DNA from: JOPF133 sp052144935 | GTDB taxonomy: Bacteria > Acidobacteriota > Terriglobia > Bryobacterales > Bryobacteraceae | Length of the DNA: 15,009 bases | Assembly (NCBI GenBank): GCA_052144935.1 | Contig: JBKQPR010000021.1 | Location: 1 to 15,009, forward strand | Direction of reading: 5' to 3' | Translations under genes and position numbers: made by a program | Notes under the pieces: generated by a model | Told to the model about the DNA's origin: nothing | Seen by the model: the letters and a program-made list of their open reading frames with translations, nothing else | Database searches by the model: none | In this document: piece after piece, positions 6,927-14,055 of the stretch | Layout: each line of letters begins with the position of its first letter | Position numbering within the stretch: position 1 is the stretch's first letter

Positions 6927-6942
6927 TGCCCTTCCTGTCTGT

Positions 6943-6971
6943 ATGGTAAGCAAAGGTGCTTACTAAATCAA
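6943..6971 (-). promoter_or_regulatory. hicAB promoter with an internal palindromic operator
   Basis: On the minus strand TTGATT (6971-6966) and TACCAT (6948-6943) are separated by exactly 17 bases, a fair sigma-70-type pair (4 of 6 each). A perfect inverted repeat, GTAAGCA-(4)-TGCTTAC (6946-6963), fills the spacer and overlaps the -10. This is where a repressor would block RNA polymerase. HicB proteins with an HTH are known autorepressors, so HicB is the natural candidate. The predicted start falls near 6936, just at the GGAAGG before the hicA remnant. Confidence 0.55.
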
Positions 6972-7101
6972 CGGAATAATCCGCAACCCGTGCCTCCGGC
7001 GGCAGTCAGGCGGTTGAACGGAGGGGTCGGCGGGTTCGTCGAGACGCGCGGTTCTGTCCGTTAGTCTGTCGACTGCCGGTGGTTGCCAACCAGATCATTT
7101 T

Positions 7102-7131
7102 GGTACTACCCTTACTGGTAGGAGTATTACC
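7102..7131 (+). promoter_or_regulatory. GGTA/TACC half-site array and RBS before vapBC
   Basis: Four alternating half-sites precede the ATG at 7132: GGTA 7102, TACC 7107, GGTA 7117 and TACC 7128. They form two imperfect palindromes of 9 and 15 bases. Such arrays are typical operators of AbrB/MazE-type antitoxins, which repress their own operon together with the toxin. GGAG (7121-7124) is the likely ribosome binding site, seven bases before the start and inside the second palindrome. Confidence 0.4.
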
Positions 7132-7389
7132 ATGCAGATCACCAGCAAGGGGCAAGTCACTATTCCTCAGGAAATTCGGAACCGCCTGGGCCTCTTGCCG
7201 CATACGAAAGTGGAGTTTGAGTTGGCCGGGGATCACGCCCGCATTCGCAAGGCTCGACGCCAGCCCGGAGAAAGCGCCCGAGGACGCCTGGCCCTGGAGG
7301 TCCTCCGCCGCACCGCAGACACCCGCATGAGCACGGACGAGATTTTGGCGCTTACCCGGGGCGAAACCCGCGCTGCAAGGCGCAAGTGA
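7132..7389 (+). CDS. vapB: AbrB/MazE-type antitoxin (VapB)
   Basis: An 85-residue antitoxin. The N-terminus MQITSKGQVTIPQEIRNRLGLLPHTKVEFEL is a SpoVT/AbrB swapped-hairpin DNA-binding domain, residues 1-45. The C-terminal tail (about 46-85, basic, with a STDEILALTRGE segment) is the usual toxin-wrapping region. It should neutralise the VapC encoded next and repress the operon. ATG 7132 has a GGAG ribosome binding site. Its TGA overlaps the toxin GTG (GTGA, 7386-7389), so the two are translationally coupled in the normal antitoxin-first order. Unlike its neighbours this pair is fully intact. Confidence 0.9.
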   Translation: MQITSKGQVTIPQEIRNRLGLLPHTKVEFELAGDHARIRKARRQPGESARGRLALEVLRRTADTRMSTDEILALTRGETRAARRK

Positions 7390-7847
7390 CACAGGCTATC
7401 CTCAGTTTGCAGACCCGGCTGAGATCCTGCCGTGGCGTGCTCGTGGACAGCAACGTCCTGCTGGACGGGGCCACGAATGACCCAGGCTGGGGGGATTGGT
7501 CCGCGCGCGCACTCGCCGAAGTTGCGGAGCAAACGACCTTGATCATCAATCCCATCGTCTATGCTGAGGTGTCGATCGGCTATACGACCATTGAAGCTCT
7601 GGACGCGGCTTTGCCTGCAATCTTGTATCAGCGTGAACCGCTTCCCTGGGAGGCCGGTTTCCTTGCCGGGAAGAGCTTCCTGCTATATCGCCGCCGCGGG
7701 GGATCGCGGACCTCGCCTCTGCCCGATTTCTACATCGGTGCGCATGCTGCCATCGGAGATCTGGCTCTTCTCACCCGCGATTCGGCACGTTATCGGAGCT
7801 ATTTTCCGAAAGTCGAGATCCTCGCTCCCACAAAGCGGGGGGGGTGA
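7386..7847 (+). CDS. vapC: VapC family PIN-domain ribonuclease toxin
   Basis: A 153-residue PIN-domain endoribonuclease. All four expected acidic residues are present: D21 in LVDSNVLLD, E61 in NPIVYAEV, D114 in PLPDFYIGAHA and D132 in LLTRDSARYRSYFP. These bind Mg2+/Mn2+ for cleaving RNA, usually tRNA or rRNA. The start is GTG 7386, overlapping the vapB stop; the PIN core begins at about residue 17. The end lies in a run of eight G (7837-7844), coding the last KRGG before TGA. A length change in that run would move the stop and alter only the C-terminal tail. The pair is likely active and autoregulated. Confidence 0.92.
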   Translation: MTQAILSLQTRLRSCRGVLVDSNVLLDGATNDPGWGDWSARALAEVAEQTTLIINPIVYAEVSIGYTTIEALDAALPAILYQREPLPWEAGFLAGKSFLLYRRRGGSRTSPLPDFYIGAHAAIGDLALLTRDSARYRSYFPKVEILAPTKRGG

Positions 7848-8097
7848 TTCGGCGGTTACCTTGGAGTCCGGGCACACCTCCGGCCCAGTCGGTCACAACG
7901 TGCGCTTGCGATTGCTGGTGGGTGAGTCGGCCCAGGCGGAAACTACGCGCCGGGTGCTATAGGGAGACTGGATCGTCGGCCAGAGCGAGAGCCGAAGTCG
8001 ATCTTGAGCACTGGGGACTTAGCCCACTGTGAGGTGGCCGGTGTTTTTGACAGCTCCTGGCCTGCGGAATGCGGGGGAATAGTTTTTGGCCAACTCT
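7848..8097. other. Gap after vapC with no recognised gene
   Basis: About 250 bases between the vapC stop and the DUF968-like remnant. Plus frames are open for short stretches but none resembles a known protein or has a credible start. No clear hairpin with a T-run was seen. It may be eroded accessory DNA. Confidence 0.4.
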
Positions 8098-8266
8098 TTA
8101 CGCGCACCGCGCCTGCCACTCACGGTTGAGGCGCGCCACGATGCCCGCGAACGATAGCTCGCTTGCCCACGCAGTGGTATGCGTCCGGCGCTTGCGTGTG
8201 GCAGCCGGAGCACAACGGGATTACGGAGTGGTCGGACGCCTTGATGGCAGTCCTGTCGCCTGGCTA
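8098..8266 (-). pseudogene. Frameshifted HNH/DUF968-like zinc-binding protein remnant
   Basis: On the minus strand one frame reads IKASDHSVIPLCSGCHTQAPDAYH; the next reads FAGIVARLNREWQARCA and stops at TAA 8098-8100. The first part has the SD-x-x-V-x-PLC-x-x-CH pattern of DUF968/HNH-like phage-type proteins. The second looks like the C-terminus of the same protein after a frame change near 8150-8165. A stop closes the frame upstream near 8270, so only the last 50 or so residues remain. Identity is by motif memory only. Confidence 0.4.
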
Positions 8267-8276
8267 AGCTAGGCGA
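8256..8276. terminator. Hairpin downstream of the enolase-superfamily gene
   Basis: TCGCCTGGC and GCTAGGCGA pair over nine positions (one G-T) around a TAA loop. It lies about 57 bases past the end of the minus-strand gene at 8333. There is no T-run, so it may be a terminator, a transcript-end stabiliser or a small palindromic repeat. Confidence 0.3.
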
Positions 8277-8332
8277 TTGATTCACCGGCGAAAAAAGCTG
8301 CTATGCGAAGTTCCTGAATTGGAGTGCCGCCG

Positions 8333-9496
8333 CTAGGCGACTTTGTACCTTCTAATTTCCCCCTCGGAGACTTCGCTGCTCATGCCGGGATCTTCGGGCG
8401 CGGCCACTTCGCTCGCGACCATCTTCTGGGCGCCGCTGGTCTCCATATAGATGGCGTTGGGCATGGCCAGCAGCATGTTCAGATTGGTGCCGCCGCCTCC
8501 GTGGCTGGCCAGTTCCAGCCCGGCGGCATCGGCGATGGCGGCGATCTCCATCCACTCCGTGACTCCGCCCGCGCGCCGGTTGTCGGGCTGCACTACATCG
8601 GCGCCCTTGCGCCCGATCAGGTCGGCGAATGCGTACTTGGTGTTGAGGTTCTCGCCCGTGGCGATACGCATATCCAGCGCCTGCGCCAGCAGGCTGAAGC
8701 CTTCCATGTCCTGCGGAGGCAGCGGCTCTTCGTACCAGAAGCAGCCCATCTCCTGATACACCCTGCCGCGCCTGAGAGCCTCATTGCGATTGAACACCTG
8801 GTTCGCGTCCACCATTACCCGCTTGCCCTTCCCGATGGTGTCGAGCGTCAGGCGAATGCGCCGCACGTCATCCTCCAGCGAGTAGCGCCCCACTTTGATC
8901 TTCACGGCATGATAGCCCTGTTCCATGGCAGTGGTAATCTGGCGCTTGAACTTCGCAAGGTCGTCGTCATTGTCGTAATACCAGCCGCACATGCTGTATA
9001 CGGGCATGCGTTCGCGGAACGCCCCCAGCATCTTGTAAACGGGGAGCCCGGCGGACTTGCCCAGGATGTCCCAGATGGCGATATCGGCCGCGGCGATGGC
9101 GAATTGCGCCACTCCGCCCACGCCCTGGTATTCCAGCGCCTGCCACAGGTCGGCGCGGATGCGGCGCGGGAAAGCCGGATCTTTGCCGATCAGCACGGGC
9201 TTCACTTCCTGTTCCAGGATGGTCCGCACCACACTCGGTCCACCGGCGATCATGCCGAAGGAACTGTTGGCCCATCCGGTGATGCCGGCGTCTGTCCGGA
9301 TGCGCAGCACCACCGAGCCGCTCTCGCCGCCGAAGGTGTGGATGGCGTCGTAGTACGGGGCGCCGGGCGGCCGCTTCAGCAGATCCGTTTCCAGGCCGGT
9401 AATCTTGATCTGTTTCTGCTGCGTGGTGGCCGCGGAAAGTGCGGTCGCAGCGGCCGGCAAACCCGCAGCCGAATAGAGAAGCTGGCGTCTGTTCAT
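8333..9496 (-). CDS. Mandelate racemase/muconate lactonizing enzyme family protein, Tat-exported
   Basis: A 387-residue enolase-superfamily enzyme, probably a sugar-acid dehydratase or racemase; the substrate cannot be read from sequence. The start at ATG 9496 gives MNRRQLLYSAAGLPAAATALSA, a Tat-like signal, and has GAGGGA upstream; an in-frame ATG ten codons earlier is less likely. The N-terminal capping domain spans about 30-150, then the barrel. Visible catalytic residues are K199-x-K201 (VKIKVG), metal ligands D230, E256 and E282, D305 (QPDNRRAGG) and H332 (SHGGGG). The KxK plus Asp/His dyad is the mandelate racemase subgroup pattern. Export of this family is common in Acidobacteriota and Planctomycetota and suggests carbohydrate or pectin-derived acid breakdown outside the cytoplasm. 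Confidence 0.92.
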   Translation of the reverse strand: MNRRQLLYSAAGLPAAATALSAATTQQKQIKITGLETDLLKRPPGAPYYDAIHTFGGESGSVVLRIRTDAGITGWANSSFGMIAGGPSVVRTILEQEVKPVLIGKDPAFPRRIRADLWQALEYQGVGGVAQFAIAAADIAIWDILGKSAGLPVYKMLGAFRERMPVYSMCGWYYDNDDDLAKFKRQITTAMEQGYHAVKIKVGRYSLEDDVRRIRLTLDTIGKGKRVMVDANQVFNRNEALRRGRVYQEMGCFWYEEPLPPQDMEGFSLLAQALDMRIATGENLNTKYAFADLIGRKGADVVQPDNRRAGGVTEWMEIAAIADAAGLELASHGGGGTNLNMLLAMPNAIYMETSGAQKMVASEVAAPEDPGMSSEVSEGEIRRYKVA

Positions 9497-9835
9497 GTCT
9501 TTGTCCCTCGCATGGCGATTCCGCACCGGGGCAACGACATTGCGGAATTGCCCATGACCGAATCATCCCACTATTTGGGCGCATAGGAGAAGCGGGACGG
9601 CGCCGCGGGCCTGACGGATCCCGGCACGGGATCGTGTTGCCTTCGGGCGGGCCTGGCACGGTCCGCCCGCTTCCCAGTGTGCTGCACCTCGCAAGAGTCG
9701 GCAATGACGAGCAAGCGTCCCGACGAGTCGGGACGCGGCAACCTGAGAGGCTGCGCCACGCGGCCGGTCCCGGCATTGTTAGGAATTGGACGGGACACTA
9801 CAATGGATCGCTCCTTGCGCCCAATCCGCCGCGAG
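9497..9835. repeat. Hairpin-rich intergenic region downstream of the tricorn gene
   Basis: No gene is supported here. Three strong palindromes occur: GATCCCG-GCA-CGGGATC (9617-9633); a 9-bp stem with one G-T pair (9645-9653 with 9660-9668, six-base loop); and GCGTCCCGAC-GA-GTCGGGACGC (9715-9736), a perfect 10+10 inverted repeat. The last resembles intergenic palindromes repeated in Solibacter-like genomes (from memory). They probably end or protect the 3' end of the tricorn transcript. None has a T-run. Confidence 0.5.
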
Positions 9836-12800
9836 CTATTTCTTGCGCTCACCCCAGGTGGGAGGCGGCGGTTCGGTGGTCAGGCGGGTCACGGGCTTTT
9901 CCTTGAGCATCCGCAGGGCTTCCTGGACTGCCCGCTCCAACTGCGGGTCGTGGCCGGCGATCACATCCTTCGGCCAGTTCTCGACGTCCACGTCCGGTGT
10001 GGTGCCTGTGTTCTCCACGGCCCATTTGCCTTCACGCGTGAAGAAGCCGCCGCGGGGCGCGATCATAGAACCGCCATCCACGAAAGGCGGCGTATCCGCC
10101 GTGTGGACCAGGCCGCCCCAGGTGCGCTTGCCGACCAGCAGGCCGACATTGCGGTGGTGGAACATCCACGGCATCAGGTCGCCGCCGGAGCCCGCCATTT
10201 CGTTTACGATCATCACCTTCGGTCCCCAGATACCGGCCGATGGACTGGTGAAAGGATAGCGGTCGCCAGCCACGTTATTGAAGTAGCCGTCGAAGTCGCG
10301 CTGCAATACATCGATAATGTAGTCGGCCGCCGAGCCGCCACTGTTATAGCGTTCATCGATGATGGCGCCCTGTTTATCCTGCTGCGAGAAGTAATAGCGG
10401 TTGAAGCTGGCGTAGCCGGGCTGCCCGGTGCTGGGCACGTACACGTATGCGAGTTGTCCGGAGGATAGCTTGTCGACCAGGCGGCGGTTGGCTTCCACCC
10501 ACGCGCGGGTGCGCAATCCCTGCTCGTTGGCGACGGGGACGACGGTCACCTGGCGGGCTCCTTCCATTTCCGGGCGGCCGTTGACGGTCAGCACGGTCTG
10601 GCGGTTGGCCGTGCCGTCCAGCAGCCGATAGATGTTGTCAGGCGCGCGCAGCTCGATTCCGTTGATCGCCAGGATGTAGTCGCCGGCGGATACCGTCACG
10701 CCGGGCTCGGCCAGAGGCGCGCGCAGGTCGGGGTTCCAGCTTTCGTTGTCATAGATGCGGGCGATCTTGTAGCGTCCGCCGTCGATTTCGAAATCGGCGC
10801 CGAGCAGGCCGCCGGGCGAGCTGGGCAGCGCAGGCATATCGCCGCCGCGTACGAAGGAGTGTCCGATGGCGATCTCGGAGCCCATCATGTCGAGCAGGTA
10901 GTTGAGATCGGCGCGGTGGTTCACATAAGGTAGCAACTGGCCGTACATTTCCTTCATCTTGGGCCAGTCGGCGCCGTGCATGTTGGGCACATAGAGGTAA
11001 TCCCGCTGGATGCGCCAGCCTTCGTAGAAGATCTGCTTGAACTCCTCTTTCGGTTCCAGGTACATGCGCAGAGAGACGTTGAGGCGGCCCGTTCCGGCTT
11101 GCGGCGCCGCGCGATCGGCATCCACCAGGAAAAGCGCAGGACCGGCAGCAGCGGCTCCGGCTGCGCCACGGCCCGCGCGGCCGCCCCCACCGCCGCCCGC
11201 GCGGTAAACCAGCTTGTGGCCATCGGCGCTGACATCGTATGCGGCCACGCCGGTGATGAAGGGCGCGGCCCGGCGATCGCTCAGACGATAGCGCTGCAGA
11301 ACACTGCCGGCGGGGCCCTCGCCTTCGGTATTGCCGCCGCGGCCTCCGCGCCCGCCGGCTTCGAGATAGTACACCGTGCCGGCCACTCCGGCGCGGAGAT
11401 CGCTGTATTGCCGTCCGGCCACACCCTGCACTGCGACGATGCGCTGCTCCAGGCCATCGAAATCGATCTGCACGTTGACCGGCACGCGCGGGGTCGGCGT
11501 GGGCGCTGCGGCCGTTTCGGCTTGATCGCTGTCGGATGGCGCGGCAGCCCCTCGGCCTCCGCGGCCCCCGCGGCCCCCGCCCCCGCCGCCGCCGGGCCCA
11601 GAGGGCGCCCCGGCGCTGCCTACGCCGCGGTCCTCGTCGCTCTCGGGCAACAGCGGACTCGGTTCGCCTTTCTTGAGCACCGCCAGATAGAGCCCGAAGG
11701 TTTCGTCGTGGTCGTAGGAGGTCATATCCAGCCACTGCGATTTCAGGCCGAAGTCGGTGGAGGCGAAGAACCAGAGGTACTTGCCGCTGGCATCCCAGGC
11801 GGGCCACACGGAGTCGGCCAGGGCATCGGTCACCTGCCTGCTTTCGCCGGTTTCGACGTTGCCGATGAAGATGGCGTGGTAGAGCGACTTCAGGCGGCTG
11901 GCATACGCCACCCATTTGGAGTCGGGGCTCCATACCGGGTTGAGCGTGCGCGCAGGCACCATCCAAGGATCGCGGCCGATCACCTTGGCCTGGCCGCTGG
12001 CGATATCGAGCACCCAGACATGCAGGTTGGTATCGGTGTAGAGCAACTTTTTCGAATCGGGCGACCATGAAGGCGTGTAGTAGTGGCAGGGATTGGGCAG
12101 CGAGATTTCGCGCGGGGGCGACAGGCCATCCTGCGTTTCCAGCACCAGCTTGTATTCGCCCGAGCGGTCGCTGAAGTACGAGATGTACTTGCCGTCGGGC
12201 GACCAGGCCGGGTCGTGCTCCGCCGAGCCGCTGGAGTGGCTGAGGTTGCGCACGTCGCCTTTGTCGGAAGGGACGGTGAAGATTTCGCCACGCGATTCCA
12301 CCAAAACGCGCTTGCCGGTGGGCGAGAGCGAAACGTTGGTCATGCGGCTGGTGACATCCTCCCAGCGCGGCATCATCCAGGGAAAATCGCCCGTGGCGGT
12401 GATGTTGACCACACGCTCCTTGCCGCTCTTGGGGTCGAGTTCATGGACGTAGCCGGCCTGCTCGAAGACCACCGCGCCGGCTCCCGAATCCAGCGTCTTC
12501 ACGTCGAAGTCGGTGAACCTGGTGACCTCGGCGAGCTTCCTGGATTTGGTGTCGTAAGACCACACATTGGCTACGCCATCGCGGTCGGAGATGAAATAGA
12601 CGGCATCGCCGACCCAGACGGGGTCCATGTCTTTGGAATCGGTCCACGGCGGCGAGACCAGCGAGTAGGTCTTGAGATCGACGATCCAGATGGGCCGGTT
12701 CTGGCCGCCGCGATAGTTGCGGCGCTCCTCGTCCCAGGAGTTGTTCATGCGATACGCGATGCGCGTGCCGTCGGGCGAGATCTTGCCTTGATACGCGCGC

Positions 12801-13264
12801 GGCAACGCTAGCGGCTGTTCGACTCCGCCTTCGGCCGGGACGGTCCAGAAGCGCGGCGCGGCGCTGGGCGCGGAGGTGGCGCGAGCAGAAGCGAACACCA
12901 CCGATTTGCCATCGGGGGTCCAGCCCTGGACGACATCGGCGCCGGGGTGCCAGGTCAGACGCTTAGGCTCGCCGCCTTCGGAGGCGACCACATAGACATC
13001 CACGTTGCCGGCATACTCCGCGCTGAAGGCGACCCACTTACCATCGGGCGAGAAGTGCGGATTGGTGGTCTGACCGGGAAAGCTGGTCAGGCGGCGTGCC
13101 GTGCCGCCGGCGCGTTCGACGGTCCAGAGGTTTTCGGCGTAGACGAAAGCGATCTCGGTCGAGCTGACGGTGGGCGCGCGCAGAAGGCGAGTGGATGCAC
13201 CCGTCGCTCCGTTCGCGGACGCAACAAGAAAGAGAGATGCGAGTAACAAGGTCTGTTTCGGCAT
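9836..13264 (-). CDS. Tricorn protease homologue (S41 family peptidase)
   Basis: A 1142-residue exported peptidase. A Sec-type signal peptide (MPKQTLLLASLFLVASANG) precedes two beta-propeller regions built of WD40-like/PD40 repeats (for example FSPDGKWVAFS, WSPDGKYISYFS), about 25-480 and then about 600-720. Next come a tricorn C1 domain (YEGWRIQRDYLYVPNMHGADW), a PDZ domain (about 830-910) and the S41 protease domain. Likely catalytic residues are H802 (IGHSFV), S1026 (EMAGSGGD) and E1084 (AVENTGTTPD). The 58-residue gap from Ser to Glu equals that of the archaeal enzyme (S965/E1023). It should trim peptides in the periplasm or outside the cell. Gly/Arg/Ala-rich inserts lie at about residues 546-595 and 645-700. 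A single-gene unit with an extended -10 promoter upstream. Confidence 0.93.
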   Translation of the reverse strand: MPKQTLLLASLFLVASANGATGASTRLLRAPTVSSTEIAFVYAENLWTVERAGGTARRLTSFPGQTTNPHFSPDGKWVAFSAEYAGNVDVYVVASEGGEPKRLTWHPGADVVQGWTPDGKSVVFASARATSAPSAAPRFWTVPAEGGVEQPLALPRAYQGKISPDGTRIAYRMNNSWDEERRNYRGGQNRPIWIVDLKTYSLVSPPWTDSKDMDPVWVGDAVYFISDRDGVANVWSYDTKSRKLAEVTRFTDFDVKTLDSGAGAVVFEQAGYVHELDPKSGKERVVNITATGDFPWMMPRWEDVTSRMTNVSLSPTGKRVLVESRGEIFTVPSDKGDVRNLSHSSGSAEHDPAWSPDGKYISYFSDRSGEYKLVLETQDGLSPPREISLPNPCHYYTPSWSPDSKKLLYTDTNLHVWVLDIASGQAKVIGRDPWMVPARTLNPVWSPDSKWVAYASRLKSLYHAIFIGNVETGESRQVTDALADSVWPAWDASGKYLWFFASTDFGLKSQWLDMTSYDHDETFGLYLAVLKKGEPSPLLPESDEDRGVGSAGAPSGPGGGGGGGRGGRGGRGAAAPSDSDQAETAAAPTPTPRVPVNVQIDFDGLEQRIVAVQGVAGRQYSDLRAGVAGTVYYLEAGGRGGRGGNTEGEGPAGSVLQRYRLSDRRAAPFITGVAAYDVSADGHKLVYRAGGGGGGRAGRGAAGAAAAGPALFLVDADRAAPQAGTGRLNVSLRMYLEPKEEFKQIFYEGWRIQRDYLYVPNMHGADWPKMKEMYGQLLPYVNHRADLNYLLDMMGSEIAIGHSFVRGGDMPALPSSPGGLLGADFEIDGGRYKIARIYDNESWNPDLRAPLAEPGVTVSAGDYILAINGIELRAPDNIYRLLDGTANRQTVLTVNGRPEMEGARQVTVVPVANEQGLRTRAWVEANRRLVDKLSSGQLAYVYVPSTGQPGYASFNRYYFSQQDKQGAIIDERYNSGGSAADYIIDVLQRDFDGYFNNVAGDRYPFTSPSAGIWGPKVMIVNEMAGSGGDLMPWMFHHRNVGLLVGKRTWGGLVHTADTPPFVDGGSMIAPRGGFFTREGKWAVENTGTTPDVDVENWPKDVIAGHDPQLERAVQEALRMLKEKPVTRLTTEPPPPTWGERKK

Positions 13265-13539
13265 AATCGTCCCGGACTCCGTTGGAGTGGTGCCAGTATA
13301 TCACCCGGCGCATCCGAACCGGCTGGAACGGCGGCCGGGTAAGACCGGGCAAAGGCCGGGTAAAGGCCGCGGCCCGTTCCACTCTCTCACGGGGCGGTCC
13401 GCCGGGCCCAAAGACGCCCCATCAAAAGCCGGGAAGAAAGCAATCATGGCCGCTGGGCCCAAAAGGGCACCCCCCGCTGATGAACGCCGATGAGGGCACC
13501 CCGTTCCCGGCAGCACGGGGCAGGAAGCCAACCCCACTC
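13265..13539. other. Intergenic gap with short GC-rich repeats between dinB-like and tricorn genes
   Basis: The right part (3' side of the DinB-like gene) contains three degenerate direct repeats of about 11 bases, CCGGGTAAGA, CCGGGCAAAGG and CCGGGTAAAGG (13335-13366), and duplicated GGGCCCAAA and GGGCACCCC words at 13400-13505. No coding frame looks real. The left part holds the tricorn promoter. Confidence 0.4.
13295..13303 (-). promoter_or_regulatory. Extended -10 promoter of the tricorn gene
   Basis: On the minus strand TGATATACT fits TGn-TATACT (5 of 6 to TATAAT). It lies about 30 bases before the ATG at 13264. No -35 is recognisable, as at the response-regulator promoter. GGAG (13277-13280) is the likely ribosome binding site, 12 bases before the start. 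Confidence 0.5.
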
Positions 13540-14055
13540 CTACCGGGCGCCGCTGCGATCCGTCGAAGGCGGCACGATGCCTTTCAGACGGAAGTAGATC
13601 GCCATATAACCGTACTCCTCGTTGCTGTGTATCACATCGACAAGCAACGTGCCCAGCTTGGTGCGCTGGCCCACCTTCTCGGTGGCATTGGCGTCGGTGA
13701 TGCTGTCCCACGCGGCATCGCACACGGCGTAAGAGGCGGCCAACGCCGCCACCAGGTCGGCCTTGCTGGTCTTGGATTCGGCGTCTCCTTGCTTGGGCGT
13801 TCCCATGGCCGTGCTGCAAAAACGAGTCTGGTGATCGGCGATGTGAGCCAGCAGCGCGGCGAACGTGCGGATATCGGGTGTCGGCTTGAAGCTGTAGTTT
13901 TCTTGCGGCATAGCCGCGGCGGCGCGGGTCAAATAGCCCTTTTCGGTGGTATAAGACTGCTTCATTTCGGCGATCACGGGGTTGGTGGTTTGGGCTTGGA
14001 GCGAACCAATGGCGGCGAGCGACGCGGCCAGCATCATCAGGGATAAACGTGTCAT
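13540..14055 (-). CDS. Exported DinB-like superfamily protein
   Basis: A 171-residue protein with a signal peptide (MTRLSLMMLAASLAAIGSLQAQ) and a DinB/YfiT four-helix bundle. Family members bind a metal through three histidines, and some are thiol-dependent transferases; function here is unknown. Candidate ligands are H71/H75 (LLAHIADHQ) and H143 (DVIHSNEEYG). Where relatives usually read HNNEHYG, this one has Glu (E147), so one ligand may be lost. The C-terminal YFRLKGIVPPS is typical of the exported Acidobacteriota form. The start ATG 14055 is chosen for the signal peptide; TAGAAT about 15 bases upstream may be a -10 with a very short leader. A standalone gene. Confidence 0.85.
   Translation of the reverse strand: MTRLSLMMLAASLAAIGSLQAQTTNPVIAEMKQSYTTEKGYLTRAAAAMPQENYSFKPTPDIRTFAALLAHIADHQTRFCSTAMGTPKQGDAESKTSKADLVAALAASYAVCDAAWDSITDANATEKVGQRTKLGTLLVDVIHSNEEYGYMAIYFRLKGIVPPSTDRSGAR

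Noticed and set aside
8324..9586. 420-codon plus frame opposite the enolase-superfamily gene
   Set aside because: Shadow of the minus-strand gene, whose catalytic motifs and signal peptide are clear.
10976..12070. 364-codon plus frame opposite the tricorn gene
   Set aside because: Shadow frame in GC-rich DNA; the minus strand encodes propeller repeats and the protease.
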